The translations under genes and the position numbers were made by a program. Shown here piece by piece: positions 8,389 through 15,190 of a DNA stretch of 15,303 bases (its first letter is position 1; every line of letters begins with the position of its first letter). The notes under the pieces were generated by a model, which saw nothing but the letters and a program-made list of their open reading frames with translations, was not told where the DNA came from and searched no databases. This stretch comes from Stramenopiles sp. TOSAG23-2. Lineage: Eukaryota > Sar. Location of the stretch: the NCBI GenBank assembly GCA_900128395.1, contig LT649716.1, positions 1-15,303 on the forward strand, in the 5' to 3' direction.

Positions 8389-8928
8389 ATGTCAAGTAAT
8401 GGCGATTCAATTCTTGCCATGTCTACTAGTGCACTGCGTTGCAGAGAAATAATGGTATTAACAATTATTTTTGTTATGGCATGTAAGTTTACTATTTTCC
8501 CATTTTTGAATCGGATGGATGAAATGTATAGCAATAATAATATTAATAATAATAATAATAATGTGGAAATAAATAAACATCCAACGTTGGGAATAAAAGG
8601 CGTAGATGATGTTAATAATAATAATAATGGTATGAAGATCAGTGATCAAGGAGAGGTTGCTTCCATTAAAAATCTGCAAGATCATCATACCAAGGAAATT
8701 TTTCGTTTGCAAGCTGAACATAATTTGAAAATAACAGATATGATGCAGCAACATACTAAAGAAATTTCACATTTACAATCGCAATTGATGATATCCAAAA
8801 GTGCAACAGAACAATGTAAATATGAATTGAAACGAAATGAAGAGATATTATTGCACGAGAAGAAGCGATTGGATAGCATATTGATGAAAAATGACAATAA
8901 TAACGATGACAAAACTGAGGAGCTGTGA
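8389..8928 (+). CDS. single-pass membrane protein with coiled coil, unknown function (179 aa)
   Basis: No known family recognised. Residues about 21-40 (IMVLTIIFVMACKFTIFPFL) form one membrane span preceded by R18 and R20. By the positive-inside rule the short N-terminus would be cytosolic and the C-terminal part lumenal or extracellular, unless it is an organellar protein. Two Asn-rich stretches follow (48-58 and 76-80). Residues about 92-166 are a charged coiled coil holding a repeat: HTKEIFRLQ at 100-108 and HTKEISHLQ at 122-130, 22 residues apart. The start has A at -3. A canonical AATAAA lies 76 bp after the stop. Possible roles such as tethering or trafficking are inference only. Confidence 0.65.
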   Translation: MSSNGDSILAMSTSALRCREIMVLTIIFVMACKFTIFPFLNRMDEMYSNNNINNNNNNVEINKHPTLGIKGVDDVNNNNNGMKISDQGEVASIKNLQDHHTKEIFRLQAEHNLKITDMMQQHTKEISHLQSQLMISKSATEQCKYELKRNEEILLHEKKRLDSILMKNDNNNDDKTEEL

Positions 8929-8970
8929 AAGATCCACAGCCAATATATAAATTATATTCTTTTATGTTTT

Positions 8971-8998
8971 AGACGACTAGAGACGACTAGACGACTAG
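8971..8998. repeat. three direct copies of ACGACTAG
   Basis: The block contains AGACGACTAG twice in tandem (8971-8980 and 8981-8990), then ACGACTAG (8991-8998). It lies in the 3' flank of the 179-aa gene, just before its AATAAA. It may be a slippage product or a binding-site cluster. Confidence 0.7.
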
Positions 8999-9003
8999 TA
9001 GTA

Positions 9004-9009
9004 AATAAA
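9004..9009 (+). terminator. poly(A) signal candidate AATAAA
   Basis: A canonical hexamer 76 bp after the TGA of the 179-aa gene, followed within 20 bp by a T-rich run as expected for a downstream element. No equivalent lies between the 93-aa and 179-aa genes. Confidence 0.45.
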
Positions 9010-9259
9010 AAATATTTTTAATTTTTTTTCTCTTGCCTCCAATATTAATAATACTACCAATAGTATTATACCTATAATAACACACCACTGTCCAGGCATC
9101 TCATCACTCATACATCATCATGTTGTTGTTGCAGTTATGCAAATAATTATTTATTATTTATTATTTGAATTACTCATTATCAATAACATCTATCTATCAA
9201 TGTATATATATATACGTCCATACATATAAATACAAACATATATATACATACAATACCAT

Positions 9260-9268
9260 ATGGAATGA
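9260..9268 (+). promoter_or_regulatory. two-codon upstream ORF overlapping the TBC start codon
   Basis: ATG GAA TGA occupies 9260-9268. Its stop overlaps the main ATG (9265-9267) in an ATGA arrangement. Any leader containing the main ATG with a few bases upstream would present this first ATG to a scanning ribosome, so the TBC protein would depend on leaky scanning or reinitiation. Confidence 0.5.
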
Positions 9269-9534
9269 ATCGTGGACGTGGAAATAGAGGTAGAGGGCGT
9301 GGTCGAGGAAGAGGAAGGGGAGGGATATCCCCAATGCGTGGTCGTGGACGAGGAGGACGTGGGGGAATGAGAAAGATGATGTCTTCTCCACAAAATAGAA
9401 TTACTTCAAGCCCAAGAGGTAGAGGAAGAGGTAGAGCTGGAATGAACCGTAGAGGTAGAGGTAGAGGTGGGCAACTAACGAATATCCCAAGCCCAACAGG
9501 TAGAGGTAGGGGTAGAGGTAGAGGTGGAAAAGGA
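9265..9534 (+). repeat. purine-rich repeat tract encoding RG repeats
   Basis: The first 270 bases are rich in GGTCGTGGA/AGAGGTAGA-type hexamers encoding Arg-Gly. Mixed CGT, CGA, AGA and AGG codons for Arg suggest selection at the protein level rather than simple recent slippage. Confidence 0.8.
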
Positions 9535-10875
9535 AAACCAACACAAGCTTCACCAAGAAGAAAGAAACAGCAGCAACAACGTAAACAAGGTCATGTTTCG
9601 TCATCCTCGTCGTCGGAAGAAGATACAGATACTAGTGACGAAGATGAAGAAGACGATAGTAATATAATTATACACAATAATAATAACAATGTAACAATGA
9701 ATAATGCAATAACAAAAATAGATAGGGAAGAAAGGCACTTACAATATGTTGAAAAAATAACCGATGACTATTTGGTAATAGCACATGAACAATTTGTAAA
9801 AATAAAATCACCAGATAAAAAAAATTTGAAATCTAGGGTTAATAATTCACATGATGAAGACGTTACTACTCCAAAGAAAGACAGGTTTGGTTTTATAACA
9901 ACGAATGATAATGATTGGCATCATGCTGCTGGGGACAATAGGACCATAAAACGAGATGAGATACGATTGGAAAATACTAGATTACATAAATGGCGAAAAA
10001 TGCTTAGTACAGGTCTAAATAAATGCGATGATAAGCTGATTAAACGCCGCGTTCGTAAAGGTTTACCGCAGCCGATTAGAGGCCAGATTTGGAGATATCT
10101 ATCGGGCGCAAAGTTACTAGAGGATGTAAAAGGTGAATTGTATGATAAGTTACAACATGTAGAAGTAGCACCCAATGAAACTGTTATTATTGCTGATGTA
10201 CAACGTACTTTTCGTGGAAGACATGTTTTATTTGAAAGCGGTGGCGGTGTTGGCCAAGAGCGTTTATTCAATGTCTTGCGTGCTGTATCTGTTTATGATG
10301 AAACACTTGGTTATTGCTCCGGAATGAATCATATAGTAGGATTATTACTATTATTTTTAAATGAAAAAGATGCATTTTATTGTTTTGTATCTTTACTACG
10401 TGGACACAAATATAAGTTACGATCAATGTATGTATCAGGAATGCCACGTCTGATGATCGCACTATATACTTTAGACAAATTGGTTGGGAAGACATTGCCT
10501 AAAATATATGGTAGATTTCAGGAAGAACATATAGAAGTTCATATGTTTGCAGCAACTTGGTTGAAAACAATGTTTGTAACTTGTCTTCCAATTGAATTAG
10601 TAGTACGTATATGGGATATATTTTTCAAAGAAGGATGGAAAATTATATATCGAGTCATTCTGGGATTATTGAAGTATAGTGAAATTGTAATTTTGAATGA
10701 TACATACGAACGAATTTGTGAATATTTAAACTTTGAGTTGGCAAAAGATATCGCCGGAAAGCATAACATTATATTGAACATTGCATTAAACAAAATCAAA
10801 TTTAAAACGGAAGTTATGGAAGAATTTGAAACCGAAGGTGTGAAGGTAGTTGGTTTGCATGGACATTTGGATTAA
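9265..10875 (+). CDS. TBC-domain Rab GTPase-activating-like protein with RG-repeat N-terminus
   Basis: 536 aa. Residues 1-90 are Arg-Gly repeats, followed by a QQQQ/Lys-rich patch (101-107), a Ser run with a dense acidic segment (112-131) and an Asn run. A TBC domain spans about 264-495. TBC proteins accelerate GTP hydrolysis by Rab GTPases in membrane traffic using an Arg finger and a Gln finger. Seen here: RKGLPQPIRGQIW at the domain start; IIADVQRTF with Arg finger R314 (consensus IxxDxxR); and YCSGMN at 350-355, where the consensus is YxQ, so the Gln finger is Ser352. Later motifs (RIWDIFFKEG, 448-457) are well kept. The domain is therefore folded but may be catalytically weakened. The RG-rich N-terminus is unusual for the family and typical of RNA-binding or arginine-methylated proteins. 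The gene converges on the J-domain gene. Confidence 0.9.
   Translation: MNRGRGNRGRGRGRGRGRGGISPMRGRGRGGRGGMRKMMSSPQNRITSSPRGRGRGRAGMNRRGRGRGGQLTNIPSPTGRGRGRGRGGKGKPTQASPRRKKQQQQRKQGHVSSSSSSEEDTDTSDEDEEDDSNIIIHNNNNNVTMNNAITKIDREERHLQYVEKITDDYLVIAHEQFVKIKSPDKKNLKSRVNNSHDEDVTTPKKDRFGFITTNDNDWHHAAGDNRTIKRDEIRLENTRLHKWRKMLSTGLNKCDDKLIKRRVRKGLPQPIRGQIWRYLSGAKLLEDVKGELYDKLQHVEVAPNETVIIADVQRTFRGRHVLFESGGGVGQERLFNVLRAVSVYDETLGYCSGMNHIVGLLLLFLNEKDAFYCFVSLLRGHKYKLRSMYVSGMPRLMIALYTLDKLVGKTLPKIYGRFQEEHIEVHMFAATWLKTMFVTCLPIELVVRIWDIFFKEGWKIIYRVILGLLKYSEIVILNDTYERICEYLNFELAKDIAGKHNIILNIALNKIKFKTEVMEEFETEGVKVVGLHGHLD
10054..10749 (+). other. TBC (Rab-GAP) domain
   Basis: Residues 264-495. The Arg finger R314 is encoded by CGT at 10204-10206. 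The Gln-finger position is Ser352, encoded by TCC at 10318-10320. Confidence 0.9.
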
Positions 10876-11128
10876 AAAACATTTTTACACCATATATTTA
10901 TAAACACGCACTACAGAGTTGTTTTTGTAAGCTAGATACTTCGTATACACGAAAAGTGTTATGTTATACGAATACGAATATATAAAATACTCGAATATTT
11001 ATTTTATATGCGTGTGCGTATATATATGTTTTTTTTATATTTAATTTTATTTTTTTGTCTCTCAATATACACACCTCCACTCCCCCTTCTTCCTTATCCC
11101 TTATATTCCCCCATGTTCAAAGATAATT
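10876..11128. terminator. convergent 3' intergenic region with poly(A) signal candidates
   Basis: This 253-bp gap lies between two genes transcribed toward each other. In minus-strand sense AATAAA occurs at 11046-11051 (78 bp after the J-domain gene's TAG) and at 10998-11003. I see no AATAAA for the plus-strand TBC gene, which may use an A-rich variant. A pyrimidine-rich tract lies at about 11057-11113. The 3' untranslated regions of the two genes probably overlap. Confidence 0.4.
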
Positions 11129-14100
11129 CTATCTTCTCATTGAATTTTTATTAACATTAACACGTCGACAATCTTCAGTTCGATGTGTTTTACTGACAAC
11201 ATCACGTATACGCGCATTTTTCGACTGAGCACAATGTTCACAGCGTAGCGGACCAAGGCTGTGCCCGAAACGTCTATTGCTGCCACGATCATTATCCCAG
11301 CGATTATCATTCTTGTAACTATCTTCATCATAGACCCCAATAACATTTTCTGGGGATAAATCGATTTCATCGATTGAAATCCCTAAAATATCAAGATATG
11401 CTTTAGTGCGTTGAGAACTCGATGGACCGAAACGATGTGGCCCTGGTGGTAGTATCCCAGCCTTTAATGGCTGAACAGGATATACCCGTACTTGTACCGG
11501 AAATCTAGCAGTAAAAGATGCGTTCTGTGCAATTCGTAATTGAGGCACACTTGCAGCTTGGAAAACACCTTGTATTTTTCTCGATTCAAAATTGACTAAA
11601 AATATCAATGATCCAAGTGAAATATGACGCTTTGTCAATTCAAATGAGTTTTTGGTGTTTGCAAATACACGCAGCCCGATACATTCTTCCTCGGTACGGT
11701 TATTACATACAAATACAAACGATGATGGATACTTGCTAGCATCACCACCGCTGCCAAGACCACTTCTATCATCATGCGAGTTTACAGACATATTATTGTT
11801 ATTATGATCCATAACACCATTGCTCATATTGTTGTTATTGCCATTGTTTCTATACATATCATTACGCGACTGTTGTTGTTGCGGCTCCTGCTTTATTTGC
11901 GATGCATAAGATGACATCCCGGCATTATTGTTACTGTTCATATTATTAGACGAAATTGAAGTATCTTTCATTTTTTCCAAAATAGTTTGTTTATCATTAA
12001 TGACTTGTAAATCCCTAATGTTGTTAGTGTTGAATACCATAAAGTTATACATTTGGTTTGATCCAGGTACCGGACCACTCATCGTAAGTCGATCTTCTGT
12101 ACCGAATGATATTACCGATTGCAGCACAACAGCTCCATCCTCTACACGAATTTCAGCTAGAATACCTTCGTAACGTACACTTCTACCATCAACAAGTGAA
12201 ATTTTTGCACCGATTAAATTATTTTCCTGTTGCGGTTGTTGTTGCTGCATTTGCTGCTGTGGCGGTGGGTGTTGATTATATTGATTATTATGCATTGGCA
12301 AATTTGCATCATATTGCGAAGAATTGTATGCATTATTATTATTAATATTATTATTGCCACCAGCATTAACATTGCCAACGCTGTTATTGTACAACGGATT
12401 ATTACCATTAACACCAGCGCGATCTGGACTCCCGGATGGAGATAAATCCAATACAAGATCATCGTCCATATTTACCATTGGTTGTGGCTCAGGAGAAAAA
12501 AGCGCTGATGATGTATCTGGTATGTCGTAAAGTGATGCATTCAATCCTGTTGGAATCAATGTATCGTTTGCACCTTGATCATAATTGATATTGCCCCATC
12601 CACTATTATTAGCTTGGTTATTAATTGGATTATTATTATTGTTAATATTACGATTATTATTTACAGAATTGTTAAACCCAGGTGGAGGAACAGCTTGTAC
12701 TTTGTTGTTGTTATTATTATTATTACTCATACCCCATTGATTATTATTGGAGTTGTTGTTCATACTAATATTGTTACGATTGTTATTATTATTAATATTT
12801 CTATTATTAATATTTCGATTATAATTACTATTATTATCAAATTCAAGTTGTATATTGTTATTATTGACTTGCTGCGGTGCCGGTCGCGGTTGCGATTGTT
12901 GTCTTTGCTGTTGCAAATTGCTACTGTCATTGTTGATAAGACCACCAGTAGTACCTTTCCCCTTTGTTACCACAGGTGACGATTTTAATTTTGAAGCCCA
13001 ATTATTTGCCGACGTTGATGGGGAACCCCCAAGTTTTTTTGTGCTCGGTGTTGCACTATTATTAATCTTAATATTCGGTGAATTAATTTTAATTGGCGAG
13101 GTTTTCGCCAAACTTTTATTTCCACCAGAATTAGAACCATAACTTTGATTGCTATACGTATCAGTATCATTGTCATCGTATCCATTTAAATCTTTCTCTT
13201 TGTTCCAGTCTTTTGGTCTAGGTGGCAATTTTCTTAATTCTGCTTTGGTATGCGCGTAGTGGCAAGACATACCATAGCGGCAAGTGCCACCTTGTATGAC
13301 GTTTTGACAAAGCTTCGATTTATAATTAATTGGTCGATCCTCTTCTTTCGGCAACCCTTTATCATGTGAACCTTTTTCAGCATAGTTATTTTGATTGTTT
13401 CTGCTCTCTTGGCTAGCCTTACGCTTCGATTCTTTTGCAGTTTTCTTTAAAATGATTTCGAGTGCAAGCTCTACATTATTATTAGATTCAAACAATGCAG
13501 TTGCATTTAAATCAGTATCGGGAAATCCCATCGCAACAATTTGTTGCAATTTCTCTTTATCCAATATAAATATATTTGCTTCTTGTTTAATAAAACCGGA
13601 ATCAAACGTATTTCTATTATTATAATCGCTTTCGTTTTTATTATTTGATTGCTCATCCATCTCATCTTCGTCAGAGTCAGTAGTAAGATTATTATTTTTA
13701 TTGCTAGTATTATTATTCTTATTACTATTTTTTTTCATCGAGGTTTTTGTATCCTCTTTGTTGTTATTATTGTTATCATCCGTCGTTGAATTAGAATTAT
13801 TGTTATCGTTATCTTTCTTCTTCTTTTTCTTCTTCTTCTTCTTCTTAGAAGTGGTAGTTGTCGCTCCTGTAGCGGATGATGATGTATCTAAATTATTATG
13901 ATTATTAGCCTTTTCCTGTTTTTTTAATTCCGCATTTCGTCGTTCCAACTCTTGCTTCCGTTGTAATTTTTTTAACTTTGCTTCTTTCTTTGCTTGCAAT
14001 GCCTTTTGCTTTTTACTTTTCGCACTTCGCTTTCCTTGCCCGTCAGTTTTCGCTTGGCGTTTCGAATTTGCCTCTTCTTCTTTGGCATTATTATTATCCC

Positions 14101-14707
14101 AAAAAGCATCGATTTCAGCGTCTGTCATTTCCGTGAATGGCTTGCCTTTCTTTTCTTTTTTTTTATTAGCTTTACGTCTTGCAAGTTTAGCTTCATATCG
14201 TCGTTTATTCTCATCATACCGCCTTTGTTCAGCACTTTCAGGATAATCGCCTTCATATATGTAATCATAATCATCGTATGAATAATAAAATTCTTCCTCG
14301 TCATCATCATCACTGTAATCTTCATCCGTATCGTCGCTGCTACCTTGATATATACGTCCACCACGTGACATGTGAAACATAAATTCTTCTCTCATAAACT
14401 GATGAAACATTTGAAACTCATCAAAATCAGCACCAAATGAAAAAGTGAAGGATTCATTATTTTTAGGGCTATCATATGCATTTCTTTTCTCTTGATCCCT
14501 TAATACTTCAAATGCTCGATTTACTTCTTTGAATTTTTGTATAGCGTTTTGTCTATCAGCCTTTGAACTGTTCGCATGTTTATCTGGATGATATTTTAAA
14601 GCACATTTATGATATGCTCTTTTAATTTCATTTTGTGTAATACTTTCCCCACCACGTGGTAAACCTAACGTTTGGTAGAAATCTTCTTTATTATTATTGT
14701 TTGCCAT
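11129..14707 (-). CDS. J-domain / UBA-like / CCCH / LSm14 / DCD multidomain Asn-rich protein
   Basis: 1192 aa, start in good context (A at -3, G at +4). Domains: J-domain 8-79 with HPD at 40-42 (recruits and stimulates Hsp70); acidic then Lys-rich helical region (123-299, with K11 at 288-298); UBA-like domain 383-420 with MGFP at 393-396; CCCH zinc finger C467-x8-C476-x5-C482-x3-H486 (RNA binding); a long Asn/Gln-rich linker (about 500-829); LSm14/Scd6-type domain about 831-904, with RYEGIL and SFGTED; DCD domain about 994-1078, with FVFVCNNRT and FPVQVRV; and a C-terminal C1156-x2-C1159-x15-H1175-x4-C1180. LSm14 proteins act in translational repression and P-bodies; DCD domains are best known from plant stress and cell-death proteins, some of them Asn-rich. 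I infer a cytoplasmic mRNP-granule co-chaperone. I know of no protein with this combination. Confidence 0.9.
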   Translation of the reverse strand: MANNNNKEDFYQTLGLPRGGESITQNEIKRAYHKCALKYHPDKHANSSKADRQNAIQKFKEVNRAFEVLRDQEKRNAYDSPKNNESFTFSFGADFDEFQMFHQFMREEFMFHMSRGGRIYQGSSDDTDEDYSDDDDEEEFYYSYDDYDYIYEGDYPESAEQRRYDENKRRYEAKLARRKANKKKEKKGKPFTEMTDAEIDAFWDNNNAKEEEANSKRQAKTDGQGKRSAKSKKQKALQAKKEAKLKKLQRKQELERRNAELKKQEKANNHNNLDTSSSATGATTTTSKKKKKKKKKKKDNDNNNSNSTTDDNNNNNKEDTKTSMKKNSNKNNNTSNKNNNLTTDSDEDEMDEQSNNKNESDYNNRNTFDSGFIKQEANIFILDKEKLQQIVAMGFPDTDLNATALFESNNNVELALEIILKKTAKESKRKASQESRNNQNNYAEKGSHDKGLPKEEDRPINYKSKLCQNVIQGGTCRYGMSCHYAHTKAELRKLPPRPKDWNKEKDLNGYDDNDTDTYSNQSYGSNSGGNKSLAKTSPIKINSPNIKINNSATPSTKKLGGSPSTSANNWASKLKSSPVVTKGKGTTGGLINNDSSNLQQQRQQSQPRPAPQQVNNNNIQLEFDNNSNYNRNINNRNINNNNNRNNISMNNNSNNNQWGMSNNNNNNNKVQAVPPPGFNNSVNNNRNINNNNNPINNQANNSGWGNINYDQGANDTLIPTGLNASLYDIPDTSSALFSPEPQPMVNMDDDLVLDLSPSGSPDRAGVNGNNPLYNNSVGNVNAGGNNNINNNNAYNSSQYDANLPMHNNQYNQHPPPQQQMQQQQPQQENNLIGAKISLVDGRSVRYEGILAEIRVEDGAVVLQSVISFGTEDRLTMSGPVPGSNQMYNFMVFNTNNIRDLQVINDKQTILEKMKDTSISSNNMNSNNNAGMSSYASQIKQEPQQQQSRNDMYRNNGNNNNMSNGVMDHNNNNMSVNSHDDRSGLGSGGDASKYPSSFVFVCNNRTEEECIGLRVFANTKNSFELTKRHISLGSLIFLVNFESRKIQGVFQAASVPQLRIAQNASFTARFPVQVRVYPVQPLKAGILPPGPHRFGPSSSQRTKAYLDILGISIDEIDLSPENVIGVYDEDSYKNDNRWDNDRGSNRRFGHSLGPLRCEHCAQSKNARIRDVVSKTHRTEDCRRVNVNKNSMRR
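11168..11242 (-). other. C-terminal Cys/His cluster, possible zinc site
   Basis: Residues 1156-1180 read C-x2-C-x15-H-x4-C. The HRTEDC end resembles a zinc knuckle, but the spacing between the second Cys and the His is longer than the usual 4. Confidence 0.4.
11474..11728 (-). other. DCD (Development and Cell Death) domain
   Basis: Residues 994-1078 match the DCD layout: SSFVFVCNNRTEEEC at the start, a GLRVFANTKN turn, ISLGSLIFLVNFESRKIQGV in the middle and ARFPVQVRVY at the end. The domain is best known from land plants. Confidence 0.8.
11996..12217 (-). other. LSm14/Scd6-type domain
   Basis: Residues 831-904 follow the LSm14 N-terminal pattern: IGAKISLVD, VRYEGIL, a hydrophobic strand (VVLQSVISFGTEDR) and a final strand (MVFNTNNIRDLQVI). 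In Scd6, RAP55 and Tral this divergent Sm fold binds decapping and repression factors. In those proteins it is at the N-terminus; here it is deep in the chain. Confidence 0.85.
12573..12948 (-). repeat. AAT/AAC trinucleotide-rich stretch encoding Asn-rich linker
   Basis: This stretch encodes about residues 587-712, where Asn dominates with interspersed Gln, Arg and Ile. Runs mix AAT and AAC codons. The protein segment is predicted to be disordered and prion-like. Confidence 0.75.
13250..13309 (-). other. CCCH zinc finger
   Basis: Residues 467-486 are C-x8-C-x5-C-x3-H, preceded by a YKSKLC lead-in and containing GTCRYGMSCHYAH, the standard RNA-binding type. Only one copy is present. Confidence 0.9.
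13448..13561 (-). other. UBA-like domain
   Basis: Residues 383-420 show the three-helix UBA pattern: LQQIVAMGFPD (the MGF loop that contacts ubiquitin), NATALFES, then NVELALEIIL. Confidence 0.8.
13814..13846 (-). repeat. poly-lysine-coding microsatellite
   Basis: An AAG/AAA tract encodes 11 consecutive lysines (residues 288-298). It reads as TCT/TTC trinucleotides on the plus strand and is likely length-variable. Confidence 0.85.
14471..14686 (-). other. J-domain (DnaJ type)
   Basis: Residues 8-79: QTLGLPRG, helix II KRAYHKCALKYHPDKH with the essential HPD at 40-42, then FKEVNRAFEVLRD and NAYD. All canonical features for Hsp70 stimulation are present. There is no adjoining G/F or DnaJ zinc region, so it is of the class C kind. 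Confidence 0.95.
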
Positions 14708-15037
14708 GATTAATCGCTTTCCTCTAAATAAACTAATCTAAAAAACGCACAGTACTTCTTTTTCCCGTCCGTCTCTTTCTCGATAGTATTGCTATACCTC
14801 TGTTGTCTATGTAGATAAAGTTCTACATCTCTAGCAACTATATTTAAATATATGTATACATATAATGTATATGTTTAATCGGCCTCTTTTTCACTCTTTT
14901 TCATAATTAACAGGCACATATCATTAGTAACATTACAAAACAAATATAAATGTTTTTGGTATTCGAATAGAGTTTTATCAAAGCGTGCTGTCCTGACCAG
15001 TCACCTTATGCGTATAAGTTACTGATGCTATGCTGGT

Positions 15038-15190
15038 ATGGTCCTCCTGCGTAATGCTAATGCCATCGTAAGCAAGGCACTCAACTCTAATTGGGTACTA
15101 ATGCCCTGTGCCTGCTGGGCCTCTCTGCTGGGCCTGCCGCTGCCGGGCCTGCCGCTGCCGGGCCTGGATCGTATGCGTATCGTAGAATAA
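15038..15190 (+). other. doubtful 50-codon ORF over a GC-rich repeat
   Basis: ATG to TAA, 50 residues, including a Leu-Pro-Gly repeat (LPLPGLPLPGL) made by the minisatellite. The codons are far more GC-rich than those of the neighbouring genes. Most likely a by-product of the repeat, possibly a fragment of something larger. Confidence 0.15.
15111..15167. repeat. GC-rich 15-bp minisatellite
   Basis: GGGCCTGCCGCTGCC occurs exactly at 15130-15144 and 15145-15159, with a partial third copy from 15160. Diverged CTGCTGGGCC units precede it from 15111. A looser copy (TTGCTGGGCTTGCC) lies at about 15226-15239. Confidence 0.85.

Larger units (their letters stand above)
8929..9264. other. intergenic region between the membrane-protein gene and the TBC gene
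   Basis: No gene is visible. It holds the poly(A) hexamer at 9004-9009, a short direct-repeat cluster at 8971-8998, ATT/TTA-rich repeats near 9144-9170, and a TA/CA-rich leader-like stretch from about 9200 up to the TBC start. That stretch resembles the one before the 93-aa gene. Confidence 0.5.

Noticed and set aside
9921-10271. 116-aa minus-strand ORF within the TBC gene
   Set aside because: Antisense to the TBC domain-coding region, whose plus-strand motifs are unambiguous.
12575-12979. 134-aa plus-strand Ile-rich ORF
   Set aside because: It is the antisense reading of AAT/AAC repeats in the Asn-rich linker; ATT/ATA codons give poly-isoleucine with no gene-like features.
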